From Erysipelotrichaceae bacterium (GTDB lineage: Bacteria > Bacillota_I > Bacilli_A > Erysipelotrichales > Coprobacillaceae), in assembly GCA_017633115.1 (NCBI GenBank), contig JAGBPZ010000051.1, forward strand, positions 1-35,520: a stretch of 35,520 nucleotides of DNA, given 5' to 3'. The position numbers and the translations under genes are program-made. The notes under the pieces are model-generated. The model was not told the origin of the DNA. It saw nothing but the letters and a program-made list of their open reading frames with translations, and ran no database searches. Shown here in pieces: positions 16,358 through 23,692 of this stretch. The stretch's first letter is position 1, and each line of letters opens with the position of its first letter.

Positions 16358-16726
16358 TTATTTCTTCATTAATGGATCAAAATACTGTTTTAAAGCATCG
16401 AATGTTTCGGGAGAAATATAATGTTCAACACGGCAGGCATCTTCAGTTGCGATTGATTGATCAACACCTATATATTCAAAGATGGCAGTTAGCTCTTCGT
16501 GTCTTTCATAAATCATTTCTGCGATGTGGCGGCCAGTGTCCGTTAATGTGATATAACCATTATCGTCTATATCAACAAGTCTTTTCTCTTTAAGACGTTT
16601 CATTTGCTGAGAAACGGTTGGTTTAGAAAAATTCATTTTATGAACAATATCGATACTTCTAACATGCGCTAAAGTTTGTTCAAGTACGTGGATTGTTTCT
16701 AAATACATTTCTACTGATTCGCTCAT
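16358..16726 (-). CDS. DtxR/MntR-family metal-dependent repressor (iron-type ligands)
   Basis: This is a metal-activated transcriptional repressor of 122 residues: an N-terminal winged helix (VSQQMKRLKEKRLV near residues 38-51) and a dimerisation/metal domain, with no SH3-like FeoA domain. By alignment from memory, the primary metal ligands are M7, C98, E101 and H102 (segments VEMYLE and ACRVEH). These match DtxR/IdeR (Met10, Cys102, Glu105, His106) rather than MntR (Asp8, Glu99, Glu102, His103), which suggests Fe2+ sensing in a MntR-sized protein. The start has AAGGAG upstream. Two paired palindromes stand about 110-150 bases upstream of its start, on the promoter reading the other way to DUF4418, and are its probable operators. 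Confidence 0.88.
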   Translation of the reverse strand: MSESVEMYLETIHVLEQTLAHVRSIDIVHKMNFSKPTVSQQMKRLKEKRLVDIDDNGYITLTDTGRHIAEMIYERHEELTAIFEYIGVDQSIATEDACRVEHYISPETFDALKQYFDPLMKK

Positions 16727-16757
16727 ATTATTTGCTCCTTGCCTAGATTACTATTTC

Positions 16758-16787
16758 ATTATACAACAAAACTATGATTAGTGACAA
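16758..16787 (-). promoter_or_regulatory. Promoter of the DtxR-family gene
   Basis: On the minus strand TTGTCA (16782-16787) and TATAAT (16758-16763) are 18 bases apart, about 32 bases from the start codon. Confidence 0.65.
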
Positions 16788-16821
16788 ATGAGATGCTATA
16801 AAAGAAATTTTATAATATGTA

Positions 16822-16878
16822 TTGACAAATACAAATAGTTAGTTTAAACTAACATTGTATAAGTTAGGAATAACTAAC
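16822..16878 (+). promoter_or_regulatory. DUF4418 promoter with two DtxR-type operators
   Basis: TTGACA (16822-16827) and TAAACT (16845-16850) are 17 bases apart. The perfect palindrome GTTAGTTTAAACTAAC (16838-16853) covers the -10, and a second copy, GTTAGGAATAACTAAC (16863-16878), covers the start of the transcript. Both are GTTAG-N6-CTAAC, with centres 25 bases apart. The neighbouring DtxR-family gene makes it the likely binder. Confidence 0.7.
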
Positions 16879-16895
16879 CAATAGATGGACATTAG

Positions 16896-16986
16896 AGCAG
16901 ACCACCTCATCTTATATGTCACACACACCGATCATTTCTTTAATTAACGAACCCTTTAATACTTTGCGCTACTGAGGAGGTCTGCT
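16896..16986 (+). other. Leader RNA hairpin upstream of DUF4418
   Basis: AGCAGACCACCTCA (16896-16909) can pair with TGAGGAGGTCTGCT (16973-16986), 14 positions with one mismatch, enclosing about 63 bases. A T7 run follows at about 17000. The fold is long for a terminator and matches no riboswitch class that I recognise. The untranslated leader is about 215 bases. Confidence 0.45.
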
Positions 16987-17071
16987 GTGGTGTTCATCTT
17001 TTTTTGCGCAATCAACTTGAGTTCAGACTCATAATGTGATACCGTTTTTAGGTAGGAAGGAAGTTTTGGGT

Positions 17072-17518
17072 ATGAAGAAATCTGCATTCAGCGTGATTGA
17101 CCTGATACTATTTGCTTTAAGTATCGCATTTTGTGCCTCTTTATTGTCAGTTGCGCGTCCATGTGGCATCCATAATGATGGGACATTTGGGAAGTGTTAC
17201 GAAGTGTCCCATGTAGTTCTGGCACTTGGTGGTGTTTTATTCTGCCAGTCATTTTTTGTTCTGTTGTCAAGTACACATGGTGGTAAAGAAATCGGTGCCA
17301 TGTCAATGTTGCCGCTGGCAATTGTCGTCGCCTTAACACCGGATTATATTTTACAATTGTGTCCTGATTTTCAGATGCGCTGTCAGGTAATCATGCAGCC
17401 AGTGGTTTTGGCAGTTGGTGGTGCGATTGCACTCTTTGCCTTTTTCGATGCATGTCTTCATCGTCATCGTCGTCGCAAAGAAGAAAAAGAAGCTAAAATA
17501 AATGAACAAAACCTCTAG
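17072..17518 (+). CDS. DUF4418 family membrane protein
   Basis: This is a small integral membrane protein with about four hydrophobic helices and conserved cysteines (ARPCGIHNDGTFGKCYEVSH near residues 29-48, and CPDFQMRC near residues 104-111), the layout of the DUF4418 family, whose function is unknown. ATG 17072 with GGAAGGAAG upstream gives 148 residues; an in-frame GTG at 17036 is less likely. The C-terminal tail is basic and His-rich (LHRHRRRKEE). The promoter is covered by two DtxR-type operators, so expression is likely repressed when iron is plentiful. The stop codon lies inside the terminator shared with the convergent operon. Confidence 0.8.
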   Translation: MKKSAFSVIDLILFALSIAFCASLLSVARPCGIHNDGTFGKCYEVSHVVLALGGVLFCQSFFVLLSSTHGGKEIGAMSMLPLAIVVALTPDYILQLCPDFQMRCQVIMQPVVLAVGGAIALFAFFDACLHRHRRRKEEKEAKINEQNL

Positions 17519-17555
17519 TCATACAATCATCGTATGATTAGAGGTTTGTTTTTTT
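17509..17555. terminator. Bidirectional terminator shared by DUF4418 and the Gx gene
   Basis: The 16 bases from 17509 pair with the 16 bases at 17532-17547 with one G-U wobble, loop of 7. A T run follows on the plus strand and an A run precedes it for the minus strand. Both genes' stop codons (17516-17518 and 17538-17540) lie within the stem. Confidence 0.88.
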
Positions 17556-18038
17556 ATGATTTAAGCGGTTGATAATGACCTGGGCACTAAGGCCGGTCAA
17601 CAATCCAGCAATTGTTCCCGAAAAGATTAATACCGGCAGATAAGCCATCATCGCAGGGGAAGAAAAGATAATGATTGCCATGATAATCTGGCCAATATTG
17701 TGGAAAATTGCACTAATGACACTTGCTACCCAGATTTGATCAGATGTAAGTGCGGGTTTGATACAAAGTAGAGACAGGAAACAAAGCATACCTCCAGCAA
17801 AGGAAAAGAAGAAAGTCATCAACTGTCCAGAAAAGACACTGCCTAAAAAGATTCGGCAGACGAGAATCAGAAATGCATCCTGAGGTGTCAAAACAAAGAA
17901 TGCATAAACAGTAATGATGTTGGCTAATCCAAGTTTGACTCCGGGAACGGGTACGATTGGTGGCAGTTGTGCTTCAAAGACAAACATAACCAGGGCAATC
18001 GCAAGCAGGAGGGCATCAGTTGTCAATCGTTTTACCAA
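17538..18038 (-). CDS. Gx transporter / Hpre_diP_synt_I family membrane protein (EetB-like)
   Basis: This membrane protein of 166 residues looks like the ECF-substrate-component-like family annotated as Gx transporter or heptaprenyl diphosphate synthase component I (PF07456). Seen: about five hydrophobic helices, LTTDALLLAIALVMFVFEAQLPP at the N-terminus broken by PIVPVPGVKLGLANIITVY, the typical family segment. It starts with TTG at 18038, supported by GGGGGAGGAG upstream. It is the last gene of an operon with ApbE and a NusG-II protein, with a 16-base gap. Known: in Listeria-type electron-transfer loci a membrane protein of this kind (EetB) accompanies EetA and ApbE; I recall this, and it was not checked. 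Confidence 0.8.
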   Translation of the reverse strand: MVKRLTTDALLLAIALVMFVFEAQLPPIVPVPGVKLGLANIITVYAFFVLTPQDAFLILVCRIFLGSVFSGQLMTFFFSFAGGMLCFLSLLCIKPALTSDQIWVASVISAIFHNIGQIIMAIIIFSSPAMMAYLPVLIFSGTIAGLLTGLSAQVIINRLNHKKTNL

Positions 18039-18054
18039 ATTATCTCCTCCCCCG

Positions 18055-18426
18055 TTATTGTGTCAGCGCATCTGTTTGCGATGCATCTGAGAGCTGGATG
18101 ATCAAACCATGAGGCATGCAAACAATAGGCGTAGCCTGATCAGACAGCCAGCCTTGCTGCATACATATATGATCACGACAATCAGCATCAATGACACAAA
18201 TACGTCCTGGTTCAACCGAAATGGTATTATAACCACTCTCGCATTTGATGGTGAAGGTATAGGCTCGTGTGACTTTTGACAAATCAATCGTTTCAATCAC
18301 TTTACCATCCTGAATAATTTGGACATTTTGACTTTTCAAACGTGATGATGAGATTGTGAAGGTCAAAATACCAGATATCATGATGATTGCCGTGATGATA
18401 ATCAGCCAGGTTCTAGTCTTGAACAT
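18055..18426 (-). CDS. NusG domain II-containing membrane protein (EetA-like)
   Basis: This 123-residue protein has an N-terminal membrane anchor (residues 7-26) and an extracytoplasmic NusG-domain-II fold. Seen: the family cysteine pattern CVIDADCRDHIC...GWLS...VCMPHGL near residues 77-106. Start ATG 18426 follows GGAGGTC and overlaps the apbE stop by 14 bases, so the two are translationally coupled; an earlier in-frame ATG at 18474 lies further inside apbE. This domain usually sits beside Gx-type proteins and ApbE, as here. It may help present or receive covalent flavin or electrons at the outer face, which is inference. Confidence 0.82.
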   Translation of the reverse strand: MFKTRTWLIIITAIIMISGILTFTISSSRLKSQNVQIIQDGKVIETIDLSKVTRAYTFTIKCESGYNTISVEPGRICVIDADCRDHICMQQGWLSDQATPIVCMPHGLIIQLSDASQTDALTQ

Positions 18427-19423
18427 CGGAAATGACCTCCAGTGTATAAGCTGGATCAAGTATCTTAATGACATGACTGAAGTCAGGAGTTACATAAATT
18501 TTGTGGTCATTGGTCATGATGATCATATCAAAATCATGATGTGACTGATAGTATGCAATGGCTTTATCCTTGCCTTTGACAAATAATGCGGTTGACAGGG
18601 CATCACAGCGTAAACCATTATCGCCAATAATTGTCACTGACGATACGCCATTCTCAACAGGATAACCTGTATGAGGGTCGATAATATGACAATAGATATG
18701 ACCATTCTCTTCAAAATAGCGTTCATAGCCACCAGAAGTGATGACAGCGAGATCATTGATAGTGATCGTTGCAGCCGCTTCACCTGTTTCTGGAGCTTTG
18801 ACACCTATGGTCCATTGGCTGCCATCAGTCTTATGACCAAGGGTATGCACATTACCACCAAAGTCGACAATGGCTGATTTGATATGGTGAGCTTTGAGTT
18901 CATCAATGATCAGCTGGGTCGTATAACCTTTGGTCACACTGCCTAAGTCAATTGCCATATCTTTCTTAAGTGTGACTTGCTGGTTGGCTAATTTGACGGC
19001 GCGATAATCAACGTGTTGTAACAGGTTTTTAATTTCTTTAGAAGAAGGGACACGATACTTTTTTGTCGTAAAGCCCCAGGCTTTAACAACAGGATAAATC
19101 GACAGATCCAAAGCACCATCTGTGTCCTGACATAATGGTAATGCCTGAGAAAGAATATTCCAGGTATGATCAGTAACCTGTGCCTGATGATGGTGATTGA
19201 GCTGATAAATTTCACTGTCGGAATTGGTGACAGATACTGTCGCATCAATCTCTTCAACCTTTTCTTTAATTTCCTGAAGAAGGTCATCTGAGCCACCATA
19301 AATACGAATCGACATATAGGTATTCATAGCTGTAAAGGATAGAGTATGTTCTTCCAATGTGGCACTTTGACAACCAGTCAAGAGTGTTAGACAAAGTAAA
19401 AATGACATCATTTTTTTGATCAT
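18413..19423 (-). CDS. apbE: FAD:protein FMN transferase (ApbE) lipoprotein
   Basis: ApbE splits FAD and attaches FMN covalently to a Ser/Thr of target flavoproteins, outside the membrane in Gram-positives. The protein has 336 residues with a lipobox LTGC (Cys18). Seen: FTAMNTYMSI near residue 30, DLSIYPVVKAWGF, AIDLGSVTKGYTTQLI near residue 154, VDFGGNVHTLG, HIIDPHTGYPV near residue 235 and the Mg-binding DALSTALFV near residue 260. AAGGAAG precedes the start. It follows the ADP-ribosylglycohydrolase gene by 15 bases and leads into NusG-II and Gx genes. No obvious FMN-acceptor protein lies in the window, so its target must be elsewhere. Confidence 0.93.
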   Translation of the reverse strand: MIKKMMSFLLCLTLLTGCQSATLEEHTLSFTAMNTYMSIRIYGGSDDLLQEIKEKVEEIDATVSVTNSDSEIYQLNHHHQAQVTDHTWNILSQALPLCQDTDGALDLSIYPVVKAWGFTTKKYRVPSSKEIKNLLQHVDYRAVKLANQQVTLKKDMAIDLGSVTKGYTTQLIIDELKAHHIKSAIVDFGGNVHTLGHKTDGSQWTIGVKAPETGEAAATITINDLAVITSGGYERYFEENGHIYCHIIDPHTGYPVENGVSSVTIIGDNGLRCDALSTALFVKGKDKAIAYYQSHHDFDMIIMTNDHKIYVTPDFSHVIKILDPAYTLEVISDVQD

Positions 19424-19438
19424 GAGAGAAGCTTCCTT

Positions 19439-20413
19439 TTATTGTGACACTGACTGATCAAAAGCTGTACAAAGATCATTGATCCATTCGTGGCGGGCAA
19501 TCACGTTTCGCCATTCTTCAGGAATGGCTTCAAGGCCATAATATGTACCGGCAAGACCACCGGCAATCGCAGCAACTGTATCTGTATCATCACCGAGATT
19601 GACCGCCATTAAAACACAGTCCTTATAATTATCAGTCATCATGAAGCAGTAAATAGCGGCTTCTAAGCTATGGACAACATAACCGCTTGAATGAATGGCA
19701 CTGAGATCCTGAGATGTAAATGTACATTGATCAACGAGTTTTGCATAAGTATCAACTTCTTGTTTGATACCTTCGGAAAAGTCATAAGTACTATAAATAT
19801 AGAGGGCATCATCAATCGCCTGAGTGACAATGGCTTCCTTATGTTTTAATTCATCATGTCTTCTAATCAGGTCCTGAAGAATACGGCAATAGATACCACA
19901 GGCAACCTGTGAACGGGGATGACGGTGTGTTAATCCGGAGATTTTATGAATGATTTCATAACCTTCGATATCATCATCCTTTAAATCATGATCATTGGCA
20001 AGTAAATATAAAGCTACTGGAGCAATACGCATCAATGAGCCATTACCATTGCTGCGTTCATTAGTACTGCCACTATAAAGAGCAGGGGTATGATTAAGAT
20101 AGCGATAAAATGCCTCAGATGTTGCAATTCCAATATCGAAGACTTCTTGATGCGGAGAATAATCATGATCACGATACCATCGCACAAAACAATTCATCAT
20201 ATCATCATAATCAAGACCATGAGTTAAGCTGTCCAGTGTCGCTAAGGTTAAACTGGAATCATCTGACCAGGTTCCGCGAGGTTGATCATGGGTTCCATAT
20301 TCACGCATATCAGTTACAGGGTCAAGACTAAGTGTCTGACGGGACATAAATTCAACTGGTACACCTAAGGCATCGGCAACAACGACACCCATGATTGTAT
20401 CTATAGATTTCAT
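19439..20413 (-). CDS. ADP-ribosylglycohydrolase family protein
   Basis: This hydrolase of the DraG/ARH family has 324 residues and is predicted to remove ADP-ribose from proteins or cleave related ADP-ribosides in the cytoplasm. Seen: IMGVVVADALGVPVEF near residues 7-22, the metal-binding WSDDSS near residue 49, NGNGSLMRIAP near residue 122, THRHPRS near residue 162, and the second metal motif GDDTDTVAAIAGGLAG near residues 277-292. The start follows TTAGGAGTGAT. It is the first gene of the operon leading to apbE, an unexpected partner for flavinylation genes. Its upstream region is shared with the divergent sugar operon. Confidence 0.9.
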   Translation of the reverse strand: MKSIDTIMGVVVADALGVPVEFMSRQTLSLDPVTDMREYGTHDQPRGTWSDDSSLTLATLDSLTHGLDYDDMMNCFVRWYRDHDYSPHQEVFDIGIATSEAFYRYLNHTPALYSGSTNERSNGNGSLMRIAPVALYLLANDHDLKDDDIEGYEIIHKISGLTHRHPRSQVACGIYCRILQDLIRRHDELKHKEAIVTQAIDDALYIYSTYDFSEGIKQEVDTYAKLVDQCTFTSQDLSAIHSSGYVVHSLEAAIYCFMMTDNYKDCVLMAVNLGDDTDTVAAIAGGLAGTYYGLEAIPEEWRNVIARHEWINDLCTAFDQSVSQ

Positions 20414-20491
20414 ATATTTATCACTCCTAACTTAGTCTATTTTATCATGTCTTGATTATGTTTTAGATAAAAATACAACTTTTTTTATGAC

Positions 20492-20513
20492 ACATGTCAA
20501 CCGTTTGACATGT
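20492..20513. promoter_or_regulatory. Inverted repeat operator candidate upstream of the sugar operon
   Basis: ACATGTCAA (20492-20500), four bases, then TTGACATGT (20505-20513), a perfect 9+9 inverted repeat. A further TTTGACA at 20525-20531 is a direct repeat of 20504-20510, 21 bases away. The repeat carries TTGACA on both strands, so it could also supply -35 elements, including one for the divergent ADP-ribosylglycohydrolase gene. Confidence 0.5.
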
Positions 20514-20530
20514 TTTTCCGTGCATTTGAC

Positions 20531-20583
20531 AGAAATCGCTTTCATTAAAGAAAATTCTATTGTATGATATATGTATATCATAC
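20531..20583 (+). promoter_or_regulatory. cre-like site, promoter and palindromic operator of the sugar operon
   Basis: AGAAATCGCTTTCA (20531-20544) matches the CcpA catabolite response consensus at all but the first base. TTTCAT (20540-20545) and TATGAT (20563-20568) are a 17-base-spaced promoter. A perfect inverted repeat at 20562-20583 (arms GTATGATATA and TATATCATAC, centre TG) covers the -10 and start site, as expected for a local sugar-responsive repressor, whose gene is not in the window. Confidence 0.65.
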
Positions 20584-20617
20584 GCTTAACATATCTAAAA
20601 AAGGAAGGTAAGACACA

Positions 20618-21595
20618 ATGGAAAATAATAAATTTGATGTTGTTGCATTGGGTGAATTATTGATCGACTTTACTCAGGGCGGCATCTCAGAACAGGGCAA
20701 CCCTATGTTCGAAGCAAATCCTGGTGGCGCACCATGTAACGTATTGTCAATGTTGACACGTTATGGCAAAAAGGTAGCGTTCATCGGTAAAGTAGGTCAT
20801 GATGGTTTCGGTAAACAGTTATCTGACGCAATCAAAGAACAGGGCATCTCAACTCAGGGCTTAAAATATGATGATGAAGTTCATACAACTTTAGCATTAG
20901 TACACAAACTGCCTAACGGCGACCGTGATTTCTCATTCTATCGTAAACCTGGTGCAGATATGAATCTGCGTGCTGATGAAGTTGATGAAGAATTAATCAA
21001 AAATTCAAAAATCTTCCACTTCGGCACTTTATCATTAACTGATGAACCAGTTATCAGTGCTACTAAAAAAGCTGTTCAGATTGCTAAAGACAATGGCTTA
21101 ATCGTTACTTTCGACCCTAACTTAAGAGAACCTTTATGGGATGACTTAGCTGATGCAAAAGCTGCGTTTGACTGGGGTATGAAACAGGCTGACGTTCTTA
21201 AAATTTCTGATAATGAAATCGTTTGGTTCACTGGTAAAGATGATTACGATGAAGGTATTAATGTGTTAAAGACTAACTATCCAAATCTGAAACTCATCTG
21301 CTTATCACTAGGCCCAGATGGTTCAACTGCTTACTATAAAGATTTAAAGGTTTGTCAGGATGCCTTCCTTCAGGAAGAAACAATCGAAACAACAGGCGCA
21401 GGCGATACTTTCTGTGCAACAATTATTAATTATGTATTGGAAGTTGGCTTAGATGATTTCGACGAAGCATCATTAAAAGAATTATTAGTTATGGGTAACG
21501 CAGCCGCTTCACTTGTAACAACTAAAAAAGGTGCTTTAAGAGTTATGCCACAGGTTGATGATATCAAAGCGTTCATTCAGAAAAGATTAGGATAA
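20618..21595 (+). CDS. Fructokinase (PfkB family)
   Basis: This cytoplasmic kinase phosphorylates free fructose to fructose-6-phosphate. The protein has 325 residues. Seen: the N-terminal GELLIDF, sugar-binding NPGGAPCNV near residues 33-41, KVGHDGFG, and the PfkB signature ETTGAGDTFCA near residues 256-266 with the catalytic aspartate. The start has AAGGAAGG upstream. It is first in the operon; the next gene, amylosucrase-like, would release free fructose from sucrose, so the pair makes chemical sense. Confidence 0.92.
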   Translation: MENNKFDVVALGELLIDFTQGGISEQGNPMFEANPGGAPCNVLSMLTRYGKKVAFIGKVGHDGFGKQLSDAIKEQGISTQGLKYDDEVHTTLALVHKLPNGDRDFSFYRKPGADMNLRADEVDEELIKNSKIFHFGTLSLTDEPVISATKKAVQIAKDNGLIVTFDPNLREPLWDDLADAKAAFDWGMKQADVLKISDNEIVWFTGKDDYDEGINVLKTNYPNLKLICLSLGPDGSTAYYKDLKVCQDAFLQEETIETTGAGDTFCATIINYVLEVGLDDFDEASLKELLVMGNAAASLVTTKKGALRVMPQVDDIKAFIQKRLG

Positions 21596-21616
21596 TACAA
21601 CTGAAGGAGAGAAGCG

Positions 21617-23554
21617 ATGTTTAGAAAAGAATGGGATGAAGTATTTAAAAGTCGTCTTGCAAAGCATTACGATGAAATGAAATGGCTTTATTCAGAACTC
21701 TACAACAATAATAGTGAAGCATTTGATTACTTCTGCGACATGCTTTATGAATATCATGAAGCAAGACCACCACTATTAAAGGAATGGGACGAAGCAAGAG
21801 AAGCAGTACCTGATTGGTATCGTGGCAACGAAATGCTTGGTACATTAATGTACACAAATTGCTTCGCTGGCACTTTAAATGGTGTTCGTGAAAAATTAGA
21901 TTATATTAAAGAACAAGGTATTAACTACTTACACTTAATGCCATTACTTGAAAGTCCTGCAGGACGTAGTGATGGTGGTTATGCCGTTTCTAACTTCCGT
22001 AAAGTTCAGCCTGAACTTGGTACAATCGAAGACTTAGCTGCATTATCAGATGAATGCCACAGCAAAGGTATCTCTGTATGTCTTGACTTCGTTATGAACC
22101 ATACAAGTGAAGATCATGAATGGGCAAAACGTGCAAAAGCTGGTGAAAAAGAATATCAGGATCGTTACTTCTTCTTCGATAACTGGACAATTCCAAATGA
22201 ATTCGAAAAGACTGTTCCTCAGGTATTCCCAACAACTGCACCTGGTAACTTTACATGGTGTGAAGAAGCTGGCAAAGTTGTTATGACTCAGTTCTACCCA
22301 TATCAGTGGGACTTAAATTATTCAAATCCTACCGTTTTCAATGATATGACTGCTGACATGTTATATCTCTGCAACCACGGTATCGATATTATCAGACTTG
22401 ATGCTACACCTTACATCTGGAAGACATTAGGCACTGACTGCCGTAACCTGCCTCAAGTTCACACATTATGCCGTATCTTACATATGGCTACTGAAGTTGT
22501 CTGCCCAGGCACATTATTATTAGGTGAAGTCGTCATGGAACCTTCTAAGGTCGTACCATACTTTGGCACTGTTGACAAACCTGAATGCCACTTATTGTAT
22601 AACGTTACAACAATGGCAACTACATGGAATACAGTTGCAACAAAGGATGTCACTTTATTGAAACATCAGTTAGAATCAGTTTTCGCATTACCTAAGGTTT
22701 ACACATTCTTGAACTACCTCAGATGTCATGACGATATAGGTTGGGGTCTCGATTATGACTTCTTGAAACAGTTCGGTATCGATGAAGTTGCTCATAAGAA
22801 ATATTTGAACGACTATCTGACAGGCAAACGTTGGGAATCTAATGCAAGAGGCGAACTCTACAATGATGATCCTCGATTAGGTGATGCCAGATTAACAGGC
22901 ACAACAGCGTCATTGTGTGGTATTGAAGCTGCAGTTTATGAAAAGAATGATTATAAACTGAAGCTTGCACAAGATTTGGATGTCATGTTACATGCATTCT
23001 TATTCACTTTAAGCGGTATTCCAGTTCTTTACAGTGGTGATGAAATTGGTCAATTGAATGACTACACTTATCATGATGATCCATTTAAAGCTGATGACAG
23101 CCGCTATCTGCACCGTGGCAACTTAAACTGGGATCATGTCGCAATGAGAAACGACATGTCAACTCGCCAGGGTCAGCTCTATCATCGTATCATGGACCTG
23201 CTTGCAGTTCGTAAAGACTACAGCGTCTTTGAAAGTGATGCTGATACTTGGTTAGTAGAAACTTATAATAACCACGTTATTGGTGAAGGTCGTTATTTCC
23301 AGGGCCAGAAATTAATCGCATTATTCAACTTCTCAAATGAACCACAGACTGCATGGATCAACGAACCTGAAGATTATATTGATCTTATTACAGGTGAACC
23401 TGCAGAAGCTAAGAATGTCGAATTAGAAGGACATGGTTTCAGATGGTTCTATCATAGCTTTAAGCCAATCGTTGAACGTTCAAAGGTTGCTCCAGTTGTA
23501 AAATCTAAATCTGGCAAGAAGAAAAAGAACAAACGTTCAAAGAAAGGCCATTAA
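21617..23554 (+). CDS. Amylosucrase-like GH13 (subfamily 4-type) enzyme
   Basis: This is predicted to split sucrose and transfer glucose to an alpha-1,4-glucan, releasing fructose; hydrolysis or phosphorolysis are alternatives. It has 645 residues and no signal peptide, so it is cytoplasmic. It resembles Neisseria amylosucrase throughout: a helical N-domain (1-75), YLHLMPLLESPAGRSDGGYAV, QWDLNYSNP, nucleophile D262 (IIRLDAT), acid/base E304 (LLGEVV), D372 (CHDDIGW), and late DDSRYLHR. D119 and R496 match the Asp-Arg pair that closes the -1 subsite in amylosucrase, which favours unphosphorylated glucosyl. The tail (about 625-645) is very lysine-rich, unusual for the family. It lies 21 bases after fructokinase and 138 before a PTS gene. 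Confidence 0.87.
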   Translation: MFRKEWDEVFKSRLAKHYDEMKWLYSELYNNNSEAFDYFCDMLYEYHEARPPLLKEWDEAREAVPDWYRGNEMLGTLMYTNCFAGTLNGVREKLDYIKEQGINYLHLMPLLESPAGRSDGGYAVSNFRKVQPELGTIEDLAALSDECHSKGISVCLDFVMNHTSEDHEWAKRAKAGEKEYQDRYFFFDNWTIPNEFEKTVPQVFPTTAPGNFTWCEEAGKVVMTQFYPYQWDLNYSNPTVFNDMTADMLYLCNHGIDIIRLDATPYIWKTLGTDCRNLPQVHTLCRILHMATEVVCPGTLLLGEVVMEPSKVVPYFGTVDKPECHLLYNVTTMATTWNTVATKDVTLLKHQLESVFALPKVYTFLNYLRCHDDIGWGLDYDFLKQFGIDEVAHKKYLNDYLTGKRWESNARGELYNDDPRLGDARLTGTTASLCGIEAAVYEKNDYKLKLAQDLDVMLHAFLFTLSGIPVLYSGDEIGQLNDYTYHDDPFKADDSRYLHRGNLNWDHVAMRNDMSTRQGQLYHRIMDLLAVRKDYSVFESDADTWLVETYNNHVIGEGRYFQGQKLIALFNFSNEPQTAWINEPEDYIDLITGEPAEAKNVELEGHGFRWFYHSFKPIVERSKVAPVVKSKSGKKKKNKRSKKGH

Positions 23555-23692
23555 TTCAGGTTATTGGTAATTCTTCGGTTTTGACTGCAAATATTGAAAA
23601 TAGAGCGAATTTGTTTAACAATCCGTAAGAATTATTATAAAATAACAATATCAATGTAATTGAAAAGTTAGGAAAGGGGAAAGAAAAATCTT

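Noticed and set aside
16282-16551. Plus-strand open frame of 89 codons starting with MKKTDTYDVN
   Set aside because: It starts within the terminator stem of the DtxR-family gene and runs antisense through that gene; no ribosome binding site.
23555-23692. Possible separate promoter for the PTS gene (TTGTTT and TATTAT near 23611-23638)
   Set aside because: The boxes are weak and the spacer is 16; there is no terminator after the amylosucrase-like gene, so readthrough is the simpler view.
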